In this document: one piece after another, positions 1 to 10,100 of the stretch
How positions within the stretch are numbered: position 1 is the stretch's first letter
How the letters are laid out: every line of letters starts with the position of its first letter
From: Flavobacterium humi
GTDB lineage: Bacteria > Bacteroidota > Bacteroidia > Flavobacteriales > Flavobacteriaceae
Length of the DNA: 64,000 bases
NCBI RefSeq assembly: GCF_004745595.1
Contig: NZ_SRLH01000007.1
Span: 4,769-68,768, forward strand
Direction of reading: 5' to 3'
Translations under genes and position numbers: made by a program
The notes under the pieces: model-generated
What the model was told of the DNA's origin: nothing
What the model saw: only the letters and a program-made list of their open reading frames with translations
The model's database searches: none

Positions 1-1
1 C

Positions 2-1993
2 GCTCCGGTTATTGTTGACAAACCGGATTACACTTTAGAAGGTTGTAACCCGGATTGGCCAGCGGTTGTTTCCACCACTTACACCGACAATTGTGATGCT
101 TCAGGCAGTATCGATGGTGTAGCGGGAGATGTTCAAACCAGCCAGGACGGTTGTACGCAATTCCGTGATTACACGTTCAATAAAACAGATAGTTGTTTGA
201 ACAATGCGGCACCACAAGTGACTAGAGTAAGCAGACATTACGATGTTACCGCTCCGGTTATTGTTGACAAACCGGATTACACCTTAGAAGGTTGTAACCC
301 GGATTGGCCGGCGGTTGTTTCTACCACTTACACCGACAATTGTGATGCTTCAGGTATTATCGATGGTGTAGCGGGAGATGTTCAAACCAGCCAGGACGGT
401 TGTACGCAATATCGTGATTACACGTTCAATAAAACGGATAGTTGTTTGAACAATGCGGCACCACAAGTGACTAGAGTAAGCAGACATTACGATGTTACCG
501 CACCGGTTATTGTTGACAAACCTGATTACACCTTAGAAGGTTGTAATCCAGATTGGCCAGCGGTTGTTTCTACCACGTACACTGACAATTGTGATGCTTC
601 AGGCAGCATTGATGGTGTGGCAGGAGATGTTCAAACCAGCCAAGACGGTTGTACGCAATACCGTGATTACACGTTCAATAAAACCGATAGTTGTTTGAAT
701 AATGCAGCACCACAGGTAACTAGGGTGAGCAGACATTACGATGTAACGGCTCCGGTTATTGTTGACAAACCTGATTACACCTTGGAAGGCTGTAATCCGG
801 ATTGGCCAGCGGTTGTTTCTACCACTTACACTGACAATTGTGATGCTTCAGGCAGCATCGATGGTGTAGCGGGAGATGTTCAAACCAGCCAAGACGGTTG
901 TACTCAATACCGCGATTACACGTTCAATAAAACGGATAGTTGTTTGAACAATGCGGCACCACAGGTGACCCGAGTAAGCAGACATTACGATGTTACCGCT
1001 CCGGTTATTGTTGACAAACCGGATTATACTTTAGAAGGTTGTAACCCAGATTGGCCAGCGGTTGTTTCTACCACCTACACTGACAATTGTGATGCTTCAG
1101 GCAGTATCGATGGTGTAGCGGGAGATGTTCAAACCAGCCAGGACGGTTGTACACAATTCCGTGATTACACGTTCAATAAAACCGATAGTTGTTTGAACAA
1201 TGCGGCACCACAGGTGACTAGAGTGAGCAGACATTACGATGTTACCGCTCCGGTTATTGTTGACAAACCTGATTACACTTTAGAAGGTTGTAACCCGGAT
1301 TGGCCAGCGGTTGTTTCCACCACTTACACCGACAATTGTGATGCCTCAGGCAGTATTGATGGTGTAGCGGGAGATGTTCAAACCAGCCAAGACGGCTGTA
1401 CACAATTCCGTGATTACACGTTCAATAAAACGGATAGTTGTTTGAACAATGCGGCACCACAGGTAACCCGAGTAAGCAGACATTACGATGTTACCGCTCC
1501 GGTTATTGTTGACAAACCGGATTATACTTTAGAAGGATGTAACCCTGATTGGCCAGCGGTTGTTTCCACCACTTACACCGACAATTGTGATGCTTCAGGC
1601 AGTATCGATGGTGTAGCGGGAGATGTTCAAACCAGTCAAGATGGCTGTACACAATACCGTGATTACACGTTCAATAAAACAGATAGTTGTTTGAACAATG
1701 CGGCACCACAAGTGACTAGAGTAAGCAGACATTATGATGTAACGGCTCCGGTTATTGTTGACAAACCGGATTACACTTTAGAAGGTTGTAACCCGGATTG
1801 GCCAGCGGTTGTTTCCACCACTTACACCGACAATTGTGATGCTTCAGGCAGTATCGATGGTGTAGCGGGAGATGTTCAAACCAGCCAGGACGGTTGTACA
1901 CAATTCCGGGATTATACGTTCAATAAAACCGATAGTTGTTTGAACAACGCGGCACCACAAGTGACTAGAGTAAGCAGACATTGGGATAAAACA
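2..1993 (+). repeat. Eight tandem 249-bp coding repeats
   Basis: Units begin at 2, 251, 500, 749, 998, 1247, 1496 and 1745, an exact 249-bp period that keeps the frame. Differences between units are mostly silent third-base changes (for example caccggttat against gctccggtta). The amino-acid variants seen are IIDG/SIDG and QYRD/QFRD. The array starts at the window edge, so more copies are likely to the left. The last unit diverges over its final dozen bases where the HYR module begins. Confidence 0.95.
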
Positions 1994-3106
1994 GCACCGA
2001 TTATCGCTTGTCCTTCCAATGTTGATACTACAAATTGTGAACCATTACCACCATTTGTAATTCCAACTGCCACTGACAATTGTGAAGGAAATGTAACGGT
2101 CGTAGCTGTTCGTTCCGATGATCAGCCGCTCAACGCGCCATTCCCTGTTGGTCAAGTGATAACTGTTACGTATACAGCCACCGATGCTTGTAATAATAAT
2201 GCCTCTTGTAGTTTTACAGTATTGGTAAGAGACTGTGTAAGAGGTCATATTTACCCAACACAAACGACTTGTTGTAACTATAACACAGGAACTGCCAGTC
2301 AATTGCAACAAGTATGTACCAAAGTTGTTGCGAAAAGCAAATTGGTGACCAATGCGATACCAGGTGTGTTCTTCTACTATTCTTATGTAACTGCTCCTGC
2401 GGCTAATTTCACACTTGAAGTGAGACAAACGAATGACGGCGACTTAAACAAACTGTTTACAGTTCAAAATGTTCAGAATATCCGTTTCTTCACTAAAGAT
2501 TGTGACAATAACATTCCATTTGTAGCCAGTACATTTGGTAGTGGAACCCAGGCAAGATATGTCATAAGCGGAGCTATTCCGGGAGTAACTTATATTGTGT
2601 CTGTTAAATACGATGTGAAAGCCTTGCGAGACGCTGTTTACTCAGGTGCCGATTTGGTTAGTACCTATACTTTTGCCAGTTATACCAAAGTTGGCGCCGG
2701 GCAATTCGTCCTTGCTGACGGTACGACAGGTACTATAGATGCTGTTTCAGGATGTAAAGACGATACGCCTCTACCAGGAGATTGTCAACTTCCTTCTACT
2801 CAGCATCCGGTAGCGGAAACCTCAGATACACCATCTGTTTTTGATCCGGCGGCATTTACTGTATTCCCTGTTCCTTTTAAAGATGTCATCAATATCAGAT
2901 ATCAATTTGATTACAAAACAAATGTAACAATCCAGATTTTTGACATTAGAGGTTCATTGTTGCAAACAGTAGATGATAATAATGCTTACCTTGACAAAGA
3001 AGTTTCCATCACCCCGAGATTCAATATGGGTGAAGGACAGTTGTTCTTTGTTAAAATAATTACGAATAAAGGAGTTTCTACTCAAAAAATTGTTTCTCAA
3101 AACTGA
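2..3106 (+). CDS. Repeat-rich T9SS-secreted surface protein, 5' partial
   Basis: The frame is open from the left edge, so the N-terminus lies outside the window. The visible part has eight tandem 83-residue repeats, each with four cysteines (in EGCNPDWP, DNCDASG, QDGCTQ and TDSCLNN). A HYR-like Ig-fold module follows, near TAPIIACPSNVD through ACNNNASCSFTVLV. A unique region of about 200 residues comes next, and the last 80 or so residues form a T9SS type A sorting domain (FTVFPVPFKDVINI, then IFDIRGSLLQ, ending VSTQKIVSQN). The sorting domain implies export across the outer membrane and attachment or release at the surface. A role as adhesin or surface filament is inferred from the repeat architecture. 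The ATG at 197 lies inside a repeat and is not the real start. Confidence 0.9.
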   Translation, partial: APVIVDKPDYTLEGCNPDWPAVVSTTYTDNCDASGSIDGVAGDVQTSQDGCTQFRDYTFNKTDSCLNNAAPQVTRVSRHYDVTAPVIVDKPDYTLEGCNPDWPAVVSTTYTDNCDASGIIDGVAGDVQTSQDGCTQYRDYTFNKTDSCLNNAAPQVTRVSRHYDVTAPVIVDKPDYTLEGCNPDWPAVVSTTYTDNCDASGSIDGVAGDVQTSQDGCTQYRDYTFNKTDSCLNNAAPQVTRVSRHYDVTAPVIVDKPDYTLEGCNPDWPAVVSTTYTDNCDASGSIDGVAGDVQTSQDGCTQYRDYTFNKTDSCLNNAAPQVTRVSRHYDVTAPVIVDKPDYTLEGCNPDWPAVVSTTYTDNCDASGSIDGVAGDVQTSQDGCTQFRDYTFNKTDSCLNNAAPQVTRVSRHYDVTAPVIVDKPDYTLEGCNPDWPAVVSTTYTDNCDASGSIDGVAGDVQTSQDGCTQFRDYTFNKTDSCLNNAAPQVTRVSRHYDVTAPVIVDKPDYTLEGCNPDWPAVVSTTYTDNCDASGSIDGVAGDVQTSQDGCTQYRDYTFNKTDSCLNNAAPQVTRVSRHYDVTAPVIVDKPDYTLEGCNPDWPAVVSTTYTDNCDASGSIDGVAGDVQTSQDGCTQFRDYTFNKTDSCLNNAAPQVTRVSRHWDKTAPIIACPSNVDTTNCEPLPPFVIPTATDNCEGNVTVVAVRSDDQPLNAPFPVGQVITVTYTATDACNNNASCSFTVLVRDCVRGHIYPTQTTCCNYNTGTASQLQQVCTKVVAKSKLVTNAIPGVFFYYSYVTAPAANFTLEVRQTNDGDLNKLFTVQNVQNIRFFTKDCDNNIPFVASTFGSGTQARYVISGAIPGVTYIVSVKYDVKALRDAVYSGADLVSTYTFASYTKVGAGQFVLADGTTGTIDAVSGCKDDTPLPGDCQLPSTQHPVAETSDTPSVFDPAAFTVFPVPFKDVINIRYQFDYKTNVTIQIFDIRGSLLQTVDDNNAYLDKEVSITPRFNMGEGQLFFVKIITNKGVSTQKIVSQN

Positions 3107-3130
3107 TAGGATAGCCTGTCAATAATGGAA

Positions 3131-3158
3131 AGGCCGATGCAATTGTATCGGCCTTTTT
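3131..3158 (+). terminator. Intrinsic terminator of the surface-protein gene
   Basis: An 8-bp perfect stem (AGGCCGAT / ATCGGCCT) with an 8-nt loop is followed by a run of T. It lies 25 bases after the stop codon and directly abuts the stop of the convergent nth-like gene. Confidence 0.85.
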
Positions 3159-3796
3159 TAGTTTACAGTATTTTTGAAATAGTCACAACAATAATTTACA
3201 GGGCATTCGTTGCACTTCGGATTTGTAGGCCTGCAGATTTCCCTTCCCAAGAAAGAAATGGCCATTCCGATTTCTCCCCAAATAGTTTGGGGTAATGCCT
3301 GCATAAGTTGTTTTTCGACTTTATTGCCGTCTTTGGATTCCGTAACGATCCCAATTCTTGGAGCAACCCTGATAACATGTAAATCAGCAATGATGCCTTG
3401 GGCAGGAGAGCCCGCTTCCCGCATGATGACATTTGCAGATTTTCTTCCGATGCCTTTTAAAGCGGTTAACTCTTCCATGGTGACCGGTATATTGCTGTCT
3501 TTTTTTAAGGTTTGGGCAATTTCGATGAGCCATGATGCTTTAGTCCCGAAATTCCTGACTTTGCTGATATGGGAAATCAAGGCTTCGGTATTGGATACGG
3601 AAAGGCTTTCCATGGTAGGATATACTTCAAATAACGAAGGGGCAATTTTATTGATGTTTGCATCGGAATCCTGAGCCGATAAAACGACCATTACCAATAA
3701 CTGATATAAGTTATGGTACTCCAGGGGATGCTTTTTTCCTTTATATTTCGACAAAAGAGGCTTCAGGTCCTCACTCCAGTGATTTGTTGATACCAT
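3158..3796 (-). CDS. nth: Endonuclease III-like DNA glycosylase/AP lyase
   Basis: This is a 212-residue HhH-GPD base-excision repair enzyme that removes oxidised pyrimidines and nicks abasic sites. The helix-hairpin-helix LKGIGRKSANVIM carries the catalytic lysine K119, and the catalytic aspartate is D138 in IADLHVIRV. Four C-terminal cysteines (C188, C195, C198, C204) fit the C-x6-C-x2-C-x5-C [4Fe-4S] loop of the Nth/MutY family. Length is normal for Nth. It lies downstream of murF on the same strand but behind a terminator, so it is probably transcribed separately. The symbol is by family; a paralogue elsewhere could be the main Nth. Confidence 0.85.
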   Translation of the reverse strand: MVSTNHWSEDLKPLLSKYKGKKHPLEYHNLYQLLVMVVLSAQDSDANINKIAPSLFEVYPTMESLSVSNTEALISHISKVRNFGTKASWLIEIAQTLKKDSNIPVTMEELTALKGIGRKSANVIMREAGSPAQGIIADLHVIRVAPRIGIVTESKDGNKVEKQLMQALPQTIWGEIGMAISFLGREICRPTNPKCNECPVNYCCDYFKNTVN

Positions 3797-3819
3797 AAGA
3801 ATTGTATTTGTATAAAGTT

Positions 3820-3848
3820 ATAAAAAAATCCAGCGAAAAGCCGGATTT
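3820..3848 (-). terminator. Intrinsic terminator of murF
   Basis: On the minus strand AAATCCGGC and GCTGGATTT pair (one G-T wobble) around a short loop and are followed by seven T. It sits just after the murF stop codon. Confidence 0.8.
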
Positions 3849-3853
3849 GAATA

Positions 3854-5140
3854 TTAAATGATGTCCAAAGTTCTTTCTAAGGCCATGCCTCGTGAACCTT
3901 TAATCAGGATTGCTTTATTTTGGGGTTTTGTGTTTTTGAAAACTTCCGCAAATTCTTCAAAGGTTTTGTAGAAATGGATATGGTCGCTGCTGATTTTATT
4001 GGCATAAAAATCCTTCCCGACAAAAATAGTTTTGATGCCGATTTCATTGCGTAACAATTCGACTATTTTCTGATGCTCTGCTATGCTTTCCGTTCCAAGT
4101 TCAAACATATCTCCTAAAATCGCAATCTTGCCTTCTGCGTCAATTTGGATGAAATTCGCAATAGCGGCCGACATGCTGCTCGGATTGGCATTATAAGCAT
4201 CCAAAATGATGTCATTGGAGTTTTTCTTCATTAACTGCGAACGGTTGTTGGAAGGAATGTAATTTTCAATTGCGTTTTTGATCTCCGCATCGCTAACATT
4301 GAAATACTTGCCGATAGCAATGGCTGCATTGATGTTGTTGGCATTGTAAATTCCTATCAGGTGCGATTGTATTGTTTGATTATTGAATTGGATCTTGACC
4401 ATCGGATTGGCAGAAGCCGATTCAATGCGTACATTTCCTCCTTCGCTTAATGTGAAAGAAAAATGGTTGATACCTTTGCTTTTTTCTAGCTGTATGGGAT
4501 CGTCCAGATTGATAAAGGCAGTTTTCGCGTTTTCCCTCAAATAGGCATACAACTCACTTTTGCCTTTTATGACTCCTTCTATACCGCCAAAACCTTCCAG
4601 GTGGGCTTTTCCGAAATTAGTTACATAACCGAAATCCGGTTCGGCAATAGAACATAATAATTCTATTTCTTTCTGATGGTTGGCGCCCATTTCAACAATC
4701 CCGATATCTGTATCTTCATTGAAAGAGAGCAATGTTAAAGGGACCCCGATATGATTATTTAAGTTGCCGATGGTAGCTTTTGTGTTGTATTTTTCCGAAA
4801 GGACCGTATTGATAAGTTCTTTTGTTGTGGTTTTTCCGTTACTGCCGGTCAGGGCAATGATCGGTAATCCCAATTGTTGCCTGTGATGCCTGGCCAGTTC
4901 CTGCAGTGCTGTTAGGCTGTCCGGAACCAGGATCATCTTATCCTCATCGGTAAAGTATTGTTTGTTGTCTATGATTACAAACGCGGCGCCTTTGTTTAAA
5001 GCTTCCTGGGCAAATGTATTGGCATCAAAATTATCGCCTTTGAGTGCTACAAAAAGGGAGTTGGGTTCGATTTTACGAGTGTCTGTCGATACGGAATCAC
5101 ATTGTAAAAAACATTGGTATAGCTCTTCGATTTTCATCAT
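3854..5140 (-). CDS. murF: UDP-MurNAc-tripeptide--D-Ala-D-Ala ligase
   Basis: This cytoplasmic Mur ligase adds D-Ala-D-Ala to UDP-MurNAc-tripeptide, the last soluble step of peptidoglycan precursor synthesis. The ATP-binding loop GSNGKTTT is at residues 99-106. The N-terminal half has the uridine-nucleotide-binding fold (SVSTDTRKIEPNSLFVALKG), and the C-terminal domain shows the Mur ligase pattern DAYNANPSSM then AILGDMFELG. At 428 residues the length is standard. The start is one of two adjacent ATG codons. It lies downstream of gldJ with a terminator between them; murF beside gldJ is, to my knowledge, the arrangement in other flavobacteria. Confidence 0.93.
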   Translation of the reverse strand: MMKIEELYQCFLQCDSVSTDTRKIEPNSLFVALKGDNFDANTFAQEALNKGAAFVIIDNKQYFTDEDKMILVPDSLTALQELARHHRQQLGLPIIALTGSNGKTTTKELINTVLSEKYNTKATIGNLNNHIGVPLTLLSFNEDTDIGIVEMGANHQKEIELLCSIAEPDFGYVTNFGKAHLEGFGGIEGVIKGKSELYAYLRENAKTAFINLDDPIQLEKSKGINHFSFTLSEGGNVRIESASANPMVKIQFNNQTIQSHLIGIYNANNINAAIAIGKYFNVSDAEIKNAIENYIPSNNRSQLMKKNSNDIILDAYNANPSSMSAAIANFIQIDAEGKIAILGDMFELGTESIAEHQKIVELLRNEIGIKTIFVGKDFYANKISSDHIHFYKTFEEFAEVFKNTKPQNKAILIKGSRGMALERTLDII

Positions 5141-5147
5141 ACGAAAG

Positions 5148-5183
5148 TAATAAAAAAATAAAAGCCCTAAAAATAGGGCTTTT
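5148..5183 (-). terminator. Intrinsic terminator of gldJ
   Basis: A perfect 10-bp stem (AAAAGCCCTA / TAGGGCTTTT) with a 4-nt loop is followed on the minus strand by a T-rich stretch. It occupies most of the gldJ-murF gap. Confidence 0.85.
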
Positions 5184-5202
5184 ATATATTTTTCAAAAAA
5201 GA

Positions 5203-6936
5203 TTAGTTTCTTGCTTTTTTCTTGAAGTCAGCTTTAGGACCAACTCTTGACATGGCACATCTGAATCCGATGTAGTCAGTTGCGATATCTTGCTGGCAGT
5301 ATCTTCTTTGAGCAGGATCCAACCAGTAAGCTCTGTCTCTCCAAGAACCTCCTTTGTATACTCTTACGTCATCACCAATAAGTGTTGTTCTTTTTGGAGA
5401 CTTATCGAATTTTCTATCCAAAGAACCTAAAGTATCTTTTGAAACTTTGTGGATAGGAGAGTCGTACATTCTTTTCTTGTCGCTTAATTTTGCGTCACCT
5501 TCTTCAGATCCTCCGAAATCATAGAAACGTGTAGATTGTTTTTCACCATCTCTGTAGTTGATCTCATTACTCTTGTCGAAGTTTTGTCTTAAGTATGTTT
5601 CGTTTTCGTCTACAGGAACCTGAGCAATTTGTCCAGGAACGTCTCTAGCGATGATTTTACCATTACTTAAAGTATCGTATTTGATGTTTTCAGAAGTTAC
5701 GAATTCAATTTTACCTTCTTTGTCGATTTTGTTTTTTGTATAAACGTTACCACGGAAGTAGTTGAAATCATTTGCTTCATCATCTACGATAGGTCTGTAA
5801 ACGTCTTGAACCCATTCGGCAACGTTACCTGCCATATCATATAATCCGAAATCATTTGGTTGGTATGATTTTACAGCTGCAGTAATATCTGCGTTATCAT
5901 CAGACCATCCTGCAATTCCGCCGTAATCACCTTTTCCTTGTTTGAAGTTAGCCAATTGATCTCCTCTTGAAGTTCTTTTTCCTGAACGGGTATAAGGGCC
6001 TTTCCAAGGGTATTTTTTCTGACCTCTGTAAATGTTGTATTCTCTGTTTCCTACATCAGCAGCTGATGCATATTCCCATTCTGCTTCGGTTGGAAGTCTG
6101 TATTCAGGAAGAAGGATTCCAGATGTTTTTTGTGCGTATACGTTTTTAGGACCGTCAGTTCCTGCGTCTGCAGTTGCTGCTGCGTCATCGCCTTCAGCTT
6201 TTTTAGCTTTTTTGGCTTTACCTTTAGAACGGCCGGATTTTTGAAGGATGATTTCCTCGTTTCCACCAAATGAAGTAGAAGGAGAAGCTAAATAAGCTTC
6301 CGTATCGAAAGTATTTTGAGCATCAACGTCAACAACTTTCGCGCCTTTTTTCATATAACCTTGTCTTTCAAGGATAGATTCGTTCACACGGTTTGTTCTC
6401 CATTTTGCAAATTCAGTAGCCTGGATCCAGTTAACACCTACTACAGGATATTGTGAGTAAGCAGGGTGTCTCAAATAGTTGTTGGTCATAGTTTCGTTAT
6501 AACCTAATCTATTTCTCCATACTAATGTATCAGGAAGAGCCCCTTCATATATATGTTTGTAGTTTTCGTCAGAAGGAGGGAAAACTCTTTTTAACCAATC
6601 CAGGTACTCCATGTACATGATGTTAGTTACTTCCGTTTCATCCATATAAAAGGATTGAACGTGTTGTTGGGTTGGCGTGTTGTTCCAATCGTGCATTGGA
6701 TCATCCTGTACTTTACCCATTGTAAACGTACCACCTTCAACTAATACTAAACCAGGAGCAGTTTCTTGTTTTGTAAAATTTGAGTTGTACTGGAAACCTC
6801 CATTAGGGTCGTTGATCTTCCATCCGGTGGCAGATGAAGTGTTTCTTGAACTTGACTTTTTACTACAACTAGTAAAACCGAATAGTACTATTAATGAAAA
6901 GAGCACTCTTACAGTCATAATTTTGTTTACTTTCAT
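5203..6936 (-). CDS. gldJ: Gliding motility / T9SS lipoprotein GldJ
   Basis: The 577-residue product has an N-terminal lipoprotein signal with Cys24 as the lipidated residue (VLFGFTSC). The body is an interrupted formylglycine-generating-enzyme (SUMF1-like) fold: LVEGGTFTMGKV near residue 65, RLPTEAEWEYAS, YDMAGNVAEWVQDVY and a C-terminal GGSWRDRAYW ... YIGFRCAMSR. GldJ is an outer-membrane lipoprotein of the gliding/T9SS machinery, related to GldK; catalytic sulfatase activation is not expected. The divergent porU gene 201 bp away and the downstream murF support the call over GldK. The basic C-terminal tail (DFKKKARN) is typical. Confidence 0.92.
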   Translation of the reverse strand: MKVNKIMTVRVLFSLIVLFGFTSCSKKSSSRNTSSATGWKINDPNGGFQYNSNFTKQETAPGLVLVEGGTFTMGKVQDDPMHDWNNTPTQQHVQSFYMDETEVTNIMYMEYLDWLKRVFPPSDENYKHIYEGALPDTLVWRNRLGYNETMTNNYLRHPAYSQYPVVGVNWIQATEFAKWRTNRVNESILERQGYMKKGAKVVDVDAQNTFDTEAYLASPSTSFGGNEEIILQKSGRSKGKAKKAKKAEGDDAAATADAGTDGPKNVYAQKTSGILLPEYRLPTEAEWEYASAADVGNREYNIYRGQKKYPWKGPYTRSGKRTSRGDQLANFKQGKGDYGGIAGWSDDNADITAAVKSYQPNDFGLYDMAGNVAEWVQDVYRPIVDDEANDFNYFRGNVYTKNKIDKEGKIEFVTSENIKYDTLSNGKIIARDVPGQIAQVPVDENETYLRQNFDKSNEINYRDGEKQSTRFYDFGGSEEGDAKLSDKKRMYDSPIHKVSKDTLGSLDRKFDKSPKRTTLIGDDVRVYKGGSWRDRAYWLDPAQRRYCQQDIATDYIGFRCAMSRVGPKADFKKKARN

Positions 6937-7137
6937 ACTTTCAGTAGGTAATTATTTTGTGGCGCAATATAATAATTAACCATTAAACTGCAACACCTTT
7001 TTTACAAATATTTAAAAAAATCTTAAAATTTAGTTTTTTGTTGATATTACTTAACGTATTATGCGTTTTTATATTGTATAAAATATTTATTTTTACTCGC
7101 TAAAATAAAACGATGCCTAGGGGCGTTATCTTCTTAT

Positions 7138-10100
7138 ATGAGAAAAACTGTCATAATACTATTACTATTTGTCATACAGGTTTCATTCGCTCAGGAAAAT
7201 AATCAAGTGGTTATTAATTGGTCTGATGATGGATATAGTATAACTGAAAACGTTAAGGTCAACGTGCCGTATTTCAAATCGGATACCTATATATATAATG
7301 AAGAAAAAAAGACGGTTCTTTTCACCAAAAAAATAAAAGTCAATTCGTTTGTTGATGGTGAAACGCTCAAGATCTCAAATGTCGTGTTTGAAACCATCGG
7401 CAGGGAAAAATTAGGCAACCTCGATGTTTCCTCCATCCCTGCAAGCCTCAAGGCAACATTGGAAAACTCGCAGGCCAGGGATGTCAATTACGGAGTGCTG
7501 GCTTTTTCTCCTATTATAAAGGAAGGCGGCCTTTTCAAAAGAGTGAAATCCTTAAGTTATTCTTTTGCCCTGAGCAACACCGATAAAAACATCAGGATAG
7601 CCTATACTGTAAATGCTATAGAAAATTCCGTACTGAAAACCGGCAACTGGCGCAGGTTCTATGTTGAAAAATCAGGAGTATATAAAATTACAAAATCGTT
7701 CCTTTCGGAGTTGGGCATTGATGTGAATGCTGATCCGAGGACCATAAAGGTTTACGGGAACGGAGGAAGGATGATTCCCCTTACGAATTCAGTCCCGTAT
7801 CCGAATGACCTGGCTGAAAATGCCATTTATTTCAATGGTGAGCAAGACGGTGTTTTCAATGACGCAGATTACATCCTGTTTTATGCCGAAGGAGTGGACA
7901 ATTGGAACAAGGATAGTGAGACCCATTTAAATTTGTATGCCGACAGGTCTTATTATTATGTCACGGCTTCGGGTGCAAATGGTAAAAGGATAACGCCAAT
8001 TGCAGAATCCCCGCAAGCACCGGATATTGTATTTACCGATTATGACGAATACCAGTTCCATGAAGTTGATAAAATCAATATTGTCCGTTTGGGCCGCAAA
8101 TGGTTCGGCGAGCAATTTAACATAGAAAGCGATCAGAGTTTTTCATTTTCATTCCCTAATATGGACGTTTCAAAACCGGTTACGGTAAGAGTCCAGGCTG
8201 CTGCAGCTGCAGTTGTGGCTACATCGTTTAGGGTGAAAGTGAATACGCAAAATTTAGGGGATATCAATTTTCCGGCCATCAATAGCGACGGTCCTGTGTA
8301 TGCTTTCGAAAATACCCTGGTGGCTCCGCTTACAACTGCCAGTACTACTATTCCGGTTTCCTTGAGTTATAATGATAATGGTGTTCCGAGTGCTATGGGA
8401 TACTTAGATTATATCAGTTTGCAAGCCAAAAGTTTTTTAAAAGGATACGGGAAGCAATTCCGTTTTGCGGAAGATGCCGTAGCGAATTCAATAGGAACAT
8501 GTGAATATAGTTTTTCGAATGCGACAGCAATCAGCCAGGTTTGGGACATTACCGATATTTACAACGTAACGGGGAAAGCAAACAATGGGCAGGCTCAATT
8601 TTCATTCAAGGCACTCATGGGAGAAGCCAGGAAATATATTGCAATTGATAATGCGGATATTTACACGCCTCAAAAAGATTCCAACGCATTTGTGGGCAAC
8701 CAGGATTTGAAAGGGACTATTTTTCAGAACAGCCAAGGAGTATTCCAGAATGTGGATTATATTATTGTAACACCCGCGAACTTAAAATCACAAGCAGACA
8801 GACTGGCCGATTTCCATAGGTCTTATTCCGCACTGAATGTAAAAGTCGTGACGCTCGAGAATCTATATGTGGAATTTTCATCCGGGAAGCAAGATATCGG
8901 AGCTATCAGGAATTTTGTTAAATATGTTTATGAGAACGCCTCAACGCCTGGCCAAAGAATCAAGTACCTGTGTCTTTTCGGAGATGCCTCTTTCGATTTT
9001 AAAGACAGGATTCCGAATAACACAAACATTGTCCCTATTTACCAGTCCCTTTATAGTTTTTCGGTAGGGTCTTCCTTTATTTCCGATGATTATTTCGGGC
9101 TTATGGATCCAAGCGAAGGGAATATGCTCAGTTACCAGGGATTGGATGTAGCCGTCGGAAGGATACTGGCTTCCAGCCTGGCACAGGCAGAGCAATTGGT
9201 TACGAAAGTTATTGATTACCACAACGAAAAATCCTTCGGGAGATGGCGTAACAATTTAGTAATGATTTCCGATGATGTCGATAAAGTCAGTGACGCTTCG
9301 TTACAGCAGGATCTGGATGATATCGCCAATACGATTACCGCCCAGAAACCGTTTTTAAATGTGAAGAAAATATACGCCGACGCTTATGTGCAGGAAACCA
9401 CTTCCGGCGGGCAGAAGTATCCGAAAGTAAGGGAGGAATTCGTCAATTCTTTCGGGCAGGGTGCCTTGGTGTTCGATTATTTCGGACATGGAGGAGAAGA
9501 TGGTCTTTCTGCGGAGCGTATTTTTGAGAAAAGCGATGCTATCAATTTAAGCAACAGGTACAAATATCCTTTGTTTGTGACGGTTACCTGCGAATTTACC
9601 CGTTTCGATAACCCGTACAGGCCAACTGCCGGCGAATATGTTTATTGGAATCCTGCGGGAGGGGCTGTTTCTATGGTTACTACAACAAGGCAGATTGGGC
9701 AGTCTACCGGTTCGATTTTTAATTCGAACCTGGCGTCCAACCTGTTTTCATACGGATCCAATAATTATGTGCCCGTATCGGAGGCAGTCAGGCTGACCAA
9801 AGTGGCTTCGGCAAGCACGGGTAACAATGTGGTGTTTTATATTGGCGACCCAGCTTTGAAATTAGCAATCCCAAAACCGAAAATTATCTTAACCAAAATC
9901 AATAACGTTCCGGTTTCCCAACCTGTAGACACACTCGAAGCGCTTAGTTTCGTAAAACTTTCCGGAGAAGTGGTCGATGAGTTCAATAATCCGTTGCCTA
10001 CTTATAATGGAGAATTGGCCATTAATGTGTATGATAAGGAAATAAACAGGACGACTTTGGGCAACGACGGGATTATTATTGGCGGCGTGGTCGATAAAAT

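Noticed and set aside
197..3106. ATG at 197 as the start of the surface-protein gene
   Set aside because: It lies inside a repeat unit and the frame is open to the window edge; the gene is 5' partial.
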